A DNA stretch of 64,000 nt from Lutibacter sp. (GCF_030692605.1 NZ_JAUYUD010000010.1:30798-94797), one strand, 5' to 3'. Shown: positions 8,060 through 17,290, counted from the first letter of the stretch. A program made the numbers and translations. Notes: generated from the sequence alone by a model not told the origin.

Positions 8060-9505
8060 TTAGAATCGTGTAGTCCAGCGGAGTTCGACACCTTTGTAAT
8101 CTAACACTTCGTAACAAATTCCTGCATTGCAAGCAGGACCACCACGACGCTGTCCAGCAAATAATTGCAAACTATTTTCGTTGTTGATTTGATACTTGAG
8201 ATTACTTCCAAACCAAGTTTTCCACGTTTTATCTGTTAAAAACGGATCATTGGATAGCTCACTAACTAAAGAGAATATCCATTTGGATTTGAAGGCGTAA
8301 CCCAATGTAAGAACCTGATTTTGCACATTGATGCCTCCTCGATTGAAATGTTGAAATTCATATTCTGTTCTTAAAGATGATTTTTCAGATGTTTTCCAAT
8401 CAACATAAATTCCTGATGATATACGGTTGCTTTGGTCCTTGAAAGGATCTTCGGCATAATCTACAAATAATTTGAAATCGTGATGGGAAGCTGTCGAAAA
8501 AGAATATTCAGCGAAATATTCTTGAAAAATAAAATCTTTATTTAAAGCATTTTTTGAAATAGCATTGTTTACAGTCAAAACTGAGGCGTCTGGAAAGGTA
8601 TAATAGGCTTCGATTTGGTAACCAGATTCATTTATAGGTTGTACCACGTGAGTACTTCTGTTTAGCAATCTGTAACTGTGTTCTTTAATCAAAGCTGGAA
8701 CTTCGTTGAATCCAGATCCGAGAAGAAAATTGTTATAGTCTTTAACTTCAGCCGTTATACCTATATTCGCAAAAGTAAAATTGATGTTTCCGTAGTAGGC
8801 GTGACTCGATGCATTATCAATATCGTTGGCAATTTCAGTATAATAATTTATTTTTGGCGAAATAACTCCAGACAAACTAAGCATTGTGTAATTGCTATTC
8901 CCTTTGTCATTATTCAGCGATAGGAATGAAGCACCCAAGGTTTGTTTTTTGAAGGTATAATCAGAATAAATGGCTTTTATTTCATCGATTCTTCGAACGG
9001 AGTTGTCTTGATTGGGTGGAAAGACGTTATTTAGAGGTTTTCCCCAAATTACTTTGGTTGTAAAGTCTTTTAGTTTCAATTTGGCACTAATTCCTTGTAC
9101 ATCTCTAAAAAAATAGTTTCGAGAACGATACCCTTGGTCTTCAAGTATGGCACCGGGAATCTCAAACGACCGCAATAATATTCCACGTCCTATAGTTTCG
9201 TTAAAGTTTCCTAAAGAAACATCCAGAATGTCGGAATTGTATTTTAGCGAATATTGGGTGATTTTGGTATAATTCCTTTCTTCGTAGCGGGTGTAATATT
9301 GCTCTAATGTTACGCCTGCGGTAAATCGATTATAGGTATATCCTAATAATGCTCGATCGTAGGCCGTGCCAAAATTGATTGCATCGCTAGGTAGTTTTCC
9401 ATATTGAGTTTCTAATAGATTGCTGCCATAAAATTGGGCAAAACCTCGGGTTGTACAACATAGAAAAAGCATTAGAACTGCAAAAGATATTATTCTATTT
9501 TTCAT
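8060..9505 (-). CDS. DUF6029-type outer-membrane-associated protein
   Basis: 481 residues from the ATG at 9505. This start gives a clean signal peptide (MKNRIISFAVLMLFLCC, cleavage after FAQ), while earlier in-frame starts lie deep inside tlpA. After cleavage the sequence is beta-strand-rich with many aromatic residues (FYGSNLLETQYGKLPSDAIN, GRGILLRSFEIPGA). It ends in an aromatic-Arg-Phe tail (VELRWTTRF), as in outer-membrane barrels. It matches my memory of the DUF6029 family of Bacteroidetes. Its start overlaps the tlpA stop by 11 bp, so the two are probably translationally coupled. Function unknown. Confidence 0.75.
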   Translation of the reverse strand: MKNRIISFAVLMLFLCCTTRGFAQFYGSNLLETQYGKLPSDAINFGTAYDRALLGYTYNRFTAGVTLEQYYTRYEERNYTKITQYSLKYNSDILDVSLGNFNETIGRGILLRSFEIPGAILEDQGYRSRNYFFRDVQGISAKLKLKDFTTKVIWGKPLNNVFPPNQDNSVRRIDEIKAIYSDYTFKKQTLGASFLSLNNDKGNSNYTMLSLSGVISPKINYYTEIANDIDNASSHAYYGNINFTFANIGITAEVKDYNNFLLGSGFNEVPALIKEHSYRLLNRSTHVVQPINESGYQIEAYYTFPDASVLTVNNAISKNALNKDFIFQEYFAEYSFSTASHHDFKLFVDYAEDPFKDQSNRISSGIYVDWKTSEKSSLRTEYEFQHFNRGGINVQNQVLTLGYAFKSKWIFSLVSELSNDPFLTDKTWKTWFGSNLKYQINNENSLQLFAGQRRGGPACNAGICYEVLDYKGVELRWTTRF

Positions 9506-9977
9506 TGCTGTATTTTTCGATTTGAGCAATAATTTCTTTTTCGTCACCGGAAATAAAACCTTCGTGGAACCATACAATCTTGCCTTTGGCGTTGACAATA
9601 ATCAATGTTGGAAATGCCGAAAGATTCAGTTGTGTTTTGACTGTAGAATCAATATCTAATAGTACAGGGTATTGTATTTTAAGTGATTGGCTCATTGGTC
9701 CCGCCTTAGCAATACTTCTCGGTCCATCACAATTGATGCTTATAAATGAAACTCCCTTGTCTTTGTATTGTTCGTAAATTGTATTGATTGCAGGAATTGA
9801 TTTTAAACAAGGTTTGCACCAAGTGGCCCAAAAATCGATAACAGTGAGTTTTTCACCTTTTAGTTCGTCAAAACTTTTAGTGCTGTTTTGAGTATCTTTT
9901 AAGCTGAAATTTTTTATCGATTGGGCTTGAAGTTGTATGCCAATGAAAAATAGAAACACTAAATAGATTGATTTCAT
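9495..9977 (-). CDS. TlpA-like thioredoxin-fold protein
   Basis: 160 residues with a signal peptide (cleavage near LQAQ-S19). The thioredoxin-like domain carries the redox motif WCKPC (Cys54, Cys57) in DFWATWCKPCLKSIP, then the cis-proline region SAFPTLIIV. Such extracytoplasmic proteins reduce or isomerise disulfides, for example during cytochrome maturation. It is coupled to the DUF6029 gene, which may encode its client or partner. A second redoxin lipoprotein lies just upstream on the same strand. Confidence 0.88.
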   Translation of the reverse strand: MKSIYLVFLFFIGIQLQAQSIKNFSLKDTQNSTKSFDELKGEKLTVIDFWATWCKPCLKSIPAINTIYEQYKDKGVSFISINCDGPRSIAKAGPMSQSLKIQYPVLLDIDSTVKTQLNLSAFPTLIIVNAKGKIVWFHEGFISGDEKEIIAQIEKYSNEK

Positions 9978-10245
9978 ATGTAGGTATTTATTGTTTTTTT
10001 AAAGGTCATATGTAATTCGCATATCTTCATTGGATGTTTGCGACCAATTTTAAGGTTATGCTCATTTCATACTGTTTGATTTTAAAATTTAATGTGACTT
10101 CAAATGTCTTTTGTGAAAACTTGTTTGTGGGATGGCAATAAACCGCCAAAATTCCTCAATATCCTTACATAGTGTAAAAAGAACCAAATAAGTACAGCTG
10201 TTTTGGTTGTTTTTACGAATGTATAGGGCAAAAAGGGTTTTAAAT

Positions 10246-10818
10246 TTACTTTAAAAGTTCATCAATTTTTGCTTTGGCAGCATTGACATCTGAGCTCGCT
10301 CCTTGAGTTCCGGAAAACGCAATTTTGCCTGCTTTATCAATCACAACCAAACGGTCATAAGTAGTTTTGTAACTTGCAGCTACACTTGACCCCATTAGTA
10401 ATAATGGAAATCCAACACCGGTGATCGTTTTAAAACTTTGAACTTTGGCAGCGTTGCCATCCCATTGGTCTATACCATAAAATTTAAAATTGGCATTTGA
10501 AGCATAAGGAGCATATAAATCTGAATTTATTTTTGGAGCCGCAGCTTTGCAAGAAGGGCATTCGTTGCCAAAAAAGAAAATTACAACTACTTTGTTTGGA
10601 GAATCCGATAGTTTTACTGTAGTGTTATCCAAAGAAGTTAGCGAAAAATCGGGTGCTGTAACACCATTCGAACCTGTTGGTGGTGGAGTTGTTGTGTTGT
10701 TTGAACTATCATCGTCTCCAGAACAAGAATTTAGGGCTATAAGTAATAGCGCGACTAGAGATGCTTTAAGCATATTTTGAAATATACTTGTTGCCGTTAA
10801 ATTTTTAGCTGTGTTCAT
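10246..10818 (-). CDS. Redoxin (AhpC/TSA-TlpA) lipoprotein
   Basis: 190 residues. The lipobox is ALNSC (Cys32 from the first ATG); a second in-frame ATG at 10773 would give a tighter signal peptide and may be the real start. The mature protein begins CSGDDDSS, resembling the S-(D/E)-rich surface-export signal described for Flavobacterium lipoproteins, so it may face outward. The redoxin domain has FFFGNECPSCKAAAP with CPSC (Cys87, Cys90). Likely a thiol-disulfide oxidoreductase working with the neighbouring TlpA; its substrate is unknown. Confidence 0.85.
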   Translation of the reverse strand: MNTAKNLTATSIFQNMLKASLVALLLIALNSCSGDDDSSNNTTTPPPTGSNGVTAPDFSLTSLDNTTVKLSDSPNKVVVIFFFGNECPSCKAAAPKINSDLYAPYASNANFKFYGIDQWDGNAAKVQSFKTITGVGFPLLLMGSSVAASYKTTYDRLVVIDKAGKIAFSGTQGASSDVNAAKAKIDELLK

Positions 10819-10936
10819 AAATTTTTTTTTTAAAGTTTTAAATTTATTTAATGTTTTATAAAATTCTTTGTGTTTTTATTTGTTAGATTGAGTAGAGAGT
10901 CTATTTTAAAGCTCTTAATTTTGGTTCATAAAATTG

Positions 10937-12403
10937 CTACACACATTTTAATTTGAAAATAAAAGAGCTTCCAGCGTTTTCTTTACTTACTAAATCTAGC
11001 GTGGATTGGTGTAAATCGAGTATTTTTTTTGCGATAGCAAGTCCAAGTCCCGTACTGTTTTTTAAATCGGTGAAATTGTTTGCTTTGTAATAGCGCGCAA
11101 AAATTTGTTCTCTGTCGTTTTCAGGTATACCAATACCATTGTCACTCACCGATATTTCCACATCATTATTGTTACTTTGAACCGTTTTAATTTCTATTTT
11201 TCCGCCGCTAGGAGTAAATTTCAAAGCATTATCAATCAGATTTTGCATCACACGCTCAATCAACGAAACGTCAGCAAATACTGGCGATAGTCCTTTATCA
11301 AGTACCGTTTCTATAGAAATATTTTTGGTTTCGGCAATAAGCTTGTATTTGTTACTTATGTCACTCACTAATTCACTAATGATGAACGGTTCTTTTTTTG
11401 CTAAAACTTGGTTGGCCTCAAGTTTAGACAATTCGAAAAGTTCATTGACGAGTTTCTCTAATTTCTCTGCGCTTTCTTTTACAGTGTTGATGTATTGTTT
11501 ACGTTCTTCGACTGTTATGGTTTCTTCTTTCATTTGCAATGTTTCCACATAACCGCGAATAATCGCAATTGGCGTGCGTAAATCGTGAGAAACATTAGCA
11601 ATTAGTTCTCTTCTTAGGTTTTCGACTTCATTGAGTTTATCGATATTCAATGTTAGAATATCTGCCATTTCATTAAACATTTCCCCCAATTGTCGTTCAT
11701 CACCCATAGATTTAAATTCGATTCTTGCCTTTAAATCGCCTTCTCTAAATTGATTCATAACTGTGAGTATCTTCGAATAATTATTGGTTATTACTCGGAT
11801 AATTAGCAACCCAATTAAAAAGGTAAAAATCAATGTGATTCCCATAGTTCTTGCGCTCAATTTCAACAAATAGCTTTCGAAAAGAGAATCGGATGCTGCT
11901 TCTTGTTTCTCTCCATTGAGTACCACGTAAATATAGGCGTACAGCATATTATTCATTGTCAGCGGTGAGGCTGAAAACACTTTTTGCTGCGATGGATTAA
12001 GAGGGTCATCTCCCTTTATAAAAGTATTTTTCTTGTCGTCTATAAAACTTAAAACAGGGGCTAAGTTTATTTGTTGTAGAGCGATTTTTCGTTCTGGTGG
12101 ATACCAGGCGATGATTTTGCCTTTAGGATCAACAAGATACACTTCAAGACTTGGATTTATTGCTCTCACGTGATGAAACATTTCTTCAAGGGCCGGTTTT
12201 ATAACTTCTCCGTTATAAAAAGGAGTAGAGTTTTCGACAATGTTCTTGGCAGTATCGTGATTGAGTCGCTGATTTACTTCCTCTAAATACGTTTTTGAAT
12301 ATTCGTGGCTTAGATACGTATACATTAAACCTACCACTGCAAGTAGTAAAAAAAATACTATTGATATTTTCCAAAATAAACTGTTAAATGTTGATTTCTT
12401 CAT
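10937..12403 (-). CDS. Membrane sensor histidine kinase
   Basis: 488 residues. Two membrane helices (about 12-32 and 186-204) enclose an extracytoplasmic sensor domain of some 150 residues. HAMP follows at about 205-258. The dimerisation/phosphoacceptor motif is NVSHDLRTPIA with His273. The catalytic domain has N-box LIDNALKFTPSGG, G1 VSDNGIGIP and G2 STGLGLAIAKKI. It starts 2 bp after the response regulator stop, so they form one operon. The signal is unknown; adjacent redox proteins suggest, without proving, an envelope redox or stress cue. Confidence 0.95.
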   Translation of the reverse strand: MKKSTFNSLFWKISIVFFLLLAVVGLMYTYLSHEYSKTYLEEVNQRLNHDTAKNIVENSTPFYNGEVIKPALEEMFHHVRAINPSLEVYLVDPKGKIIAWYPPERKIALQQINLAPVLSFIDDKKNTFIKGDDPLNPSQQKVFSASPLTMNNMLYAYIYVVLNGEKQEAASDSLFESYLLKLSARTMGITLIFTFLIGLLIIRVITNNYSKILTVMNQFREGDLKARIEFKSMGDERQLGEMFNEMADILTLNIDKLNEVENLRRELIANVSHDLRTPIAIIRGYVETLQMKEETITVEERKQYINTVKESAEKLEKLVNELFELSKLEANQVLAKKEPFIISELVSDISNKYKLIAETKNISIETVLDKGLSPVFADVSLIERVMQNLIDNALKFTPSGGKIEIKTVQSNNNDVEISVSDNGIGIPENDREQIFARYYKANNFTDLKNSTGLGLAIAKKILDLHQSTLDLVSKENAGSSFIFKLKCV

Positions 12404-12405
12404 AA

Positions 12406-13107
12406 TTAATTTATTTCATCAGTAAAACGATATCCAATACCCCAAGTGGTCAAAATGTATTTTGGGGTTGTAAGATCAGCTTCAATTTTGGTTCGTAATC
12501 TATTTATGTGTGAGTTTACTGTGTGTTCGTAACCGGAGAATTCATATCCCCAAACTATATTTAGTAAATTTTCTCGGGAATAGTTTTTTCCAGGATTTGA
12601 CATAAATAGATACAACAAATCAAACTCTTTCGGAGTCAGTTCTACCTTATTGCCCTCCAGTGTTACCTTTCTTTTTACAGGGTCGATGACTAATGATCCA
12701 CTTGTTATGATTTCTTCTGCAATCTCATTTTCCGATTTTACCATTTCGGTTCTTCGCAAAATGGCTTTTATTCTAGCAATGAATTCTCTGATACTAAATG
12801 GTTTTGTTAAGTAATCATCTGCTCCAGTTTCTAGCCCTATTATTTTATCAATTTCCTCACTGCGAGCGGTTAGCATTAAAATTGGTGTGAAAATTTTAGC
12901 TGCTCTCAATCGTCTGCATATCTCAATTCCGTCCATTTCTGGAAGCATAACATCAAGTATAATCATATCATACTTATTTTTGGTGGCCAAGTTTAAGCCT
13001 TCGGTCCCAGTATGTGCTTTGGTCAAATTACAATAAATGTCTTTTAAATGTATCGCAACTAGTTCCACTATCGAAACATCATCTTCAATCATTAAAATGT
13101 TTTTCAT
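12406..13107 (-). CDS. OmpR/PhoB-family response regulator
   Basis: 233 residues. Receiver domain: acidic pocket EDD near residue 8-10, phosphoacceptor Asp52 (MIILDVMLPEMDG), Thr80 (MLTAR) and Lys102 (LTKPF). The C-terminal winged helix (about 135-230) includes LTPKEFDLLYLFMSNPG, VNSHINRLRTKIE and WGIGYRF. It should act as a DNA-binding regulator phosphorylated by the kinase directly downstream. Its target genes are not visible; the duplicated lipoprotein upstream and redox genes downstream are candidates by proximity. Confidence 0.95.
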   Translation of the reverse strand: MKNILMIEDDVSIVELVAIHLKDIYCNLTKAHTGTEGLNLATKNKYDMIILDVMLPEMDGIEICRRLRAAKIFTPILMLTARSEEIDKIIGLETGADDYLTKPFSIREFIARIKAILRRTEMVKSENEIAEEIITSGSLVIDPVKRKVTLEGNKVELTPKEFDLLYLFMSNPGKNYSRENLLNIVWGYEFSGYEHTVNSHINRLRTKIEADLTTPKYILTTWGIGYRFTDEIN

Positions 13108-13212
13108 AGTCTATTGTTATTTAAATTTAATTCTTCGACAGAAGTTATTTTGCTTTACAAATATGAGACTTAGTTATCACAAAATAATCACGTAATTATT
13201 TTTTTTTGAAAA

Positions 13213-13257
13213 ATTAGGCTAAAAATCCTCAATTAAAAGGTTTGTTTTTAGCCTAAT
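13213..13257 (-). terminator. Probable terminator for the RskA-like lipoprotein gene
   Basis: 13-bp stem ATTAGGCTAAAAA/TTTTTAGCCTAAT with a 19-base loop, followed on the minus strand by TTTTTC. It lies about 210 bp past the stop at 13470, the gap being filled by the 13266-13441 element. Confidence 0.6.
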
Positions 13258-13265
13258 GTATCATA

Positions 13266-13441
13266 ATCCCAGAATCCGCATTAGAAATCTGCTGCATCTG
13301 AATTCTTCTTCAAAACCAAGAACTTACTCCTATTTTTAAAATCAAAATTCAAAAGTATTCCTCATCTAAAAATAGTCCGTGAGCTCTTGTTTTTATTGAA
13401 TTATTCAGCTTCGTTACGATGTCTAATGCGGATTCTGGGAT
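13266..13441. repeat. MITE-like element with 20-bp inverted ends
   Basis: ATCCCAGAATCCGCATTAGA (13266-13285) is repeated as a perfect inverse at 13422-13441, and partial pairing continues a few bases inward. The 176-bp element has no open frame. It looks like a non-autonomous mobile element; no target-site duplication could be confirmed. Confidence 0.7.
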
Positions 13442-13469
13442 AATTTGCATTTTGATTGTTTTTTCTACC

Positions 13470-14354
13470 TTATTTTTTTGCAGTTCCTGTTGGATTGGTT
13501 GCAATGGCATTATTAGCCATCGAATATACTACGTGATCCATTGCGGTTGCTGAAATAGTGGCTAAAAGCGGCTTTAATAAAAACGGTTTTGGACTATTGT
13601 CCGGGAAAGGTTCGATGCTGATTACTGCAGTTTTGCCCGACAAATCCGTTGGAAACGTTACTCCTGAAGGTGCATTTTTTATAAAATCTTCTCCTGGAAA
13701 AGGAGGAGTTCCTAAAGCTCCACTGAATCCATTGAACGCATCTGCTCCTGAGGGAGTTGTGAATGTTCCCGTAGTTACAGGTGTTCCGTTGATGACTACC
13801 CAACCTTCATATTTCCATCCTGCTGGTAAGGTAGGTAATTCTAATCCTGCAGTTGGAGGGAGAGAACCAATAAACCAAAGTCCACTTTTTTCATTTGTAT
13901 TGTCTGCGTCAGAAGGTGTAGCTAACACATATTTTCCTTTAGCAGCTGTAAAATTATTAGCCAAAGCTTCAGGAGCTCCAATAGATAGAGCGGCATTATC
14001 TGATGCAAAATCACCAGCTAGTAAATGTGTAGCCGTTGGCGCTGGATTTGAATCGGGAAAAGGTTCAATTGTCAGGATAAATTTTGAGGCTTTACTTAGA
14101 TTAGTTGAAGAAATTGGAAAAGAAGTTTGCGAAAGAACGCCAGTTGAATTTACTGAAAAAGTTCCCGTTGTTACTGGACTACCATCTACCATAATCCATC
14201 CTTCGTATTTGTAATTTGGACCTAAGTCCTCTAGTCCGGTGATGTTTAATGTCAAATTTTGACTTTGAGGAGAATCATTAGAATCATTTGTGCAGCTTGC
14301 CAAAAGCGCTACCATAAAAAGTCCTACTAAGGAAAGGTTTTTTTTTGTTTTCAT
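13470..14354 (-). CDS. Lipoprotein with two RskA-like (anti-sigma-K C-terminal) repeats
   Basis: 294 residues; lipobox LLASC with Cys21. Two homologous modules follow. Module 1 (about 47-120) has YKYEGWIMVDGSPVTTGTF and IEPFPDSNPAPTATHLLAGD; module 2 (about 178-270) has WKYEGWVVINGTPVTTGTF and IEPFPDNSPKPFLLKPLLA. The pattern recalls the extracytoplasmic C-terminal domain of anti-sigma-K factors, but there is no membrane helix or cytoplasmic sigma-binding part. It therefore looks like an external sensor or binding domain without a sigma partner. Possible promoter at 14433-14440. Role unknown. Confidence 0.65.
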   Translation of the reverse strand: MKTKKNLSLVGLFMVALLASCTNDSNDSPQSQNLTLNITGLEDLGPNYKYEGWIMVDGSPVTTGTFSVNSTGVLSQTSFPISSTNLSKASKFILTIEPFPDSNPAPTATHLLAGDFASDNAALSIGAPEALANNFTAAKGKYVLATPSDADNTNEKSGLWFIGSLPPTAGLELPTLPAGWKYEGWVVINGTPVTTGTFTTPSGADAFNGFSGALGTPPFPGEDFIKNAPSGVTFPTDLSGKTAVISIEPFPDNSPKPFLLKPLLATISATAMDHVVYSMANNAIATNPTGTAKK

Positions 14355-14432
14355 TTTGTTAGTGTTTTATTTAGCTTACTTCTCTTTAATGTCTTTTTTC
14401 AGCAAATTCAGACTTGTTTGTTTTTGTTGGTA

Positions 14433-14440
14433 CAAACCTA
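14433..14440 (-). promoter_or_regulatory. Possible -7 box for the RskA-like lipoprotein gene
   Basis: TAGGTTTG on the minus strand fits TAnnTTTG, about 80 bases before the ATG at 14354. No clear -33 element. Confidence 0.35.
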
Positions 14441-14557
14441 GTTTGAAGTTATCACGAAAAGATTGCAGAGAAATAAACTTTTTTGAACGGAAATAATACA
14501 AAACAAAAATCTCACCTATCAGGGTTAAAAAAAAGGGCGGATTACAATATTTATAGT

Positions 14558-14630
14558 AAGCCGTGTTGCAAACGCTGCGTTTTATATGATAATTTATTAG
14601 GTACTCGTCACAGACGAGCACCAGAGGAAT
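14558..14630 (+). repeat. Right copy of the ~70-bp direct repeat
   Basis: Begins AGCCGTGTTGCAAACGCTGC and ends CACCAGAGGAAT. It differs from 7875-7943 by about six substitutions and one 2-bp indel. The CTCGTCACAGACGAG palindrome is intact here. Confidence 0.85.
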
Positions 14631-14659
14631 TAGTTAGCTTTTCTGTGGTTAGGGGGCTT

Positions 14660-17290
14660 TTAAAACAACTTAATTTGCCCAGCCTCATCGGGCAGATTGT
14701 CATTTTCAGAATCCGAATCTTCATCAGAAAAATGGGTTCCATCATCGATTACTTCTTCATCATTCACTTCCACTTCTTCCAAAATAGGTGCTTCATAAAC
14801 AAGTGATTCTAACAACGTAACTTGTTTAATTTTATCGGTAGTTAATTGATTTCCAAGAGCCTTAATTCCCTTTATTGCAATAAATTCTTCAAAATTAACT
14901 ACTATATTTTCAATAGTTCGTTTTGAATGTTGAACTTCTGCCATTGGCCTGTAATCGGTTGAAACAATTTCTAATTGAGATTTTGGATGTTCCGATATAA
15001 AAAGCTCGTCTTTATTTGGATTGTCGATCATAAATCGTTTTACAAAGTATTTTTCCTTGTCGCCATCATAATAAATGACTGAAATCGGTTTTTCAGGAAT
15101 CCATTTTTCCAGCACAATCATATCGTTATCGAAATGAGTTGTTAATTCAGGTTTTACGGTTTTAACAATTCCTTTTTGATTGATTATTAGCAATCTATCT
15201 TCGCCTTTAAATTCGCCTAACAATTCGCCTCTTTCGTCAACATTCAAGCGTTGTACCGTTTCATCGAACCAAATTTTTCGAGGTTTTAGGGTTGAAACTC
15301 CTTCCGATTTTAATTCAATTTTTTTAATAGAATTTTTTGAAACAATGTTTCCTTTTGAACTTCTTCCTTTAATGGCTAAATCGGAAAAATCAATATCCCA
15401 TTTCAACTTTTTAATACTACCAACAGCCCGCAAATTAATGGTAATCGTTTCGGCTTCTCCATTCGGATTTTCAGTAAAATATAATACTGACGAAGCCTTG
15501 GTACCAGCAGTTAAATCATATTCTTTATCTCGGGTAACGCCCGTAACATTAAAGCGCTTCATATAACTTGGTCCGTTTTTCCCATCGCGATAAATCATAT
15601 TGTAAACGGTACGTTTGTCGTTCTTTTTAAATACGGCAACGTGAATAATATCTTTTCCAACAAATGTCTTGGCATCAACTTTTGTAATCATCATTACTCC
15701 ATCGCCTCTAAAAATTATAACATCATCAATATCAGAGCAATCATCTACATATTCATCTTTTTTTAATGAAGTTCCAACAAAACCTTCTTCTTTATTTACA
15801 TATAGCTTTGTATTACGCATCACTACTTTTGTAGCTACAATATCGTCGAACATACGAATTTCAGTCAAACGATCTTTTCCTTTTCCGTATTTTGACTTTA
15901 GATTTTTAAAATAGTTGATGGCATACTCTATTAAATTTGCCAAATTACTTTTTACTTCTGCAATTTTATCTTCTAAACTTTCAATGAATTGTTTGGCTTT
16001 ATCAATATCGAATTTTGATATTTTTTTAATTCTAATTTCCGTTAAACGAATAATATCTTCTTCTGTAATGGCTCGTTTTAAATGCTTAATAAAAGGTTTT
16101 AAACCTTCATCAATGGCTTTAATTACACCTTCCCAAGTTTCTTGCTCTTCAATATCTCGATAAATTCTATTTTCAATAAAAATTCGTTCCAATGATGCAA
16201 AATGCCATTGTTCTTCTAATTCATTTAATTGAATTTCTAACTCTAATTTTAACAATTCAACTGTATGATCTGTTGATCGTCTTAAGACTTCTGAAACGCC
16301 AATAAAAACAGGACTATTATCGTCAATAACACAACATAAAGGTGAAATTGGATTTTCGCAACTTGTAAAGGCAAATAAAGCATCAATGGTTTTGTCGGGT
16401 GAAATACCACTTGGCAAATGAATCAATATTTCAACATTGGCAGCAGTATTATCTTCAATTTGCCTAATTTTTATTGTTCCTTTATCGTTAGCCTTCAAAA
16501 TAGAATCTATTAATGAGGACGTAGTTGTTCCGAAAGGAATTTCAGAAATAACCAATGTTTTTTTATCCAGTTGAGAAATTTTTGCTCTTACTCGTACTTT
16601 TCCACCTCTTTTACCATCTCTATAATCAGCAGCATCAGCTACACCACCAGTTAAAAAATCTGGAACGAGCGTAAAGGGTTTTCCTTTTAAATGCTTGATT
16701 GAAGCCTCAATTAGTTCATTAAAATTATGTGGTAATATTTTGGTTGAAAGTCCTACTGCAATTCCTTCAGCACCTTGAGCCAGTAACATTGGGAATTTTA
16801 CAGGTAAATCTACTGGTTCTTTTCGTCTGCCATCATAAGAAGATTGCCATTCGGTTGTTTTTGGATTAAATACAACGTCTAAAGCAAATTTTGAAAGTCG
16901 TGCTTCTATATATCTAGAAGCCGCAGCGCGGTCACCGGTTAAGATATTTCCCCAGTTTCCTTGCATATCAATCAGCAATTCTTTTTGTCCAATTTGCACC
17001 ATTGCATCAGCAATAGAGGCATCACCGTGAGGATGATATTGCATGGTATGGCCAACAATGTTTGCTACTTTATTATACCGCCCATCGTCTAAATCTTTCA
17101 TAGAATGTAATATTCTACGTTGCACTGGTTTAAAACCATCCTTAATAGCTGGTACAGCCCGTTCTAAAATAACATAAGAAGCATAATCCAAGAACCATTC
17201 TTTGTACATTCCTGTAACCTTGGTAATGGTTTCTTGAATACCAAAATCTTCGTTTATTTCTTCATTCAAATGTTCGTTATTTTCTTCCAT
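14660..17290 (-). CDS. parC: DNA topoisomerase IV subunit A
   Basis: 876-residue cleavage/rejoining subunit of topoisomerase IV, which decatenates daughter chromosomes. Active-site Tyr127 lies in RAAASRYIEARL, preceded by the winged-helix segment YHPHGDASIADAMVQ where quinolone-resistance changes map. The coiled-coil gate and C-terminal beta-pinwheel follow, with an acidic tail (EVEVNDEEVIDDG). GyrA-box QRRGGKG is not apparent, favouring ParC over GyrA, as does the adjacent parE. It is 137 bp downstream of parE and probably co-transcribed. Start MEENNEHLNEE is the first ATG. Confidence 0.95.
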   Translation of the reverse strand: MEENNEHLNEEINEDFGIQETITKVTGMYKEWFLDYASYVILERAVPAIKDGFKPVQRRILHSMKDLDDGRYNKVANIVGHTMQYHPHGDASIADAMVQIGQKELLIDMQGNWGNILTGDRAAASRYIEARLSKFALDVVFNPKTTEWQSSYDGRRKEPVDLPVKFPMLLAQGAEGIAVGLSTKILPHNFNELIEASIKHLKGKPFTLVPDFLTGGVADAADYRDGKRGGKVRVRAKISQLDKKTLVISEIPFGTTTSSLIDSILKANDKGTIKIRQIEDNTAANVEILIHLPSGISPDKTIDALFAFTSCENPISPLCCVIDDNSPVFIGVSEVLRRSTDHTVELLKLELEIQLNELEEQWHFASLERIFIENRIYRDIEEQETWEGVIKAIDEGLKPFIKHLKRAITEEDIIRLTEIRIKKISKFDIDKAKQFIESLEDKIAEVKSNLANLIEYAINYFKNLKSKYGKGKDRLTEIRMFDDIVATKVVMRNTKLYVNKEEGFVGTSLKKDEYVDDCSDIDDVIIFRGDGVMMITKVDAKTFVGKDIIHVAVFKKNDKRTVYNMIYRDGKNGPSYMKRFNVTGVTRDKEYDLTAGTKASSVLYFTENPNGEAETITINLRAVGSIKKLKWDIDFSDLAIKGRSSKGNIVSKNSIKKIELKSEGVSTLKPRKIWFDETVQRLNVDERGELLGEFKGEDRLLIINQKGIVKTVKPELTTHFDNDMIVLEKWIPEKPISVIYYDGDKEKYFVKRFMIDNPNKDELFISEHPKSQLEIVSTDYRPMAEVQHSKRTIENIVVNFEEFIAIKGIKALGNQLTTDKIKQVTLLESLVYEAPILEEVEVNDEEVIDDGTHFSDEDSDSENDNLPDEAGQIKLF

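Larger units (their letters stand above)
13108..13469. other. Intergenic region with terminator and inverted-repeat element
   Basis: 362 bp holding a terminator (13213-13257) and a palindromic-ended element (13266-13441). No coding potential was seen. Confidence 0.7.
14355..14659. other. Intergenic region between lipoprotein gene and parC
   Basis: 305 bp containing a TAnnTTTG box and the right copy of the direct repeat. The repeat lies only about 30 bp from the parC stop. No gene seen. Confidence 0.6.

Noticed and set aside
13558..14214. 218-codon frame on the plus strand
   Set aside because: Exactly antisense to the RskA-like lipoprotein; the opposite frame has the signal peptide, lipobox and repeats, and a promoter box. 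Low-complexity reflection only.
14483..14806. 107-codon frame on the plus strand
   Set aside because: Runs through the direct repeat into the antisense of the parC 3' end; no family resemblance.
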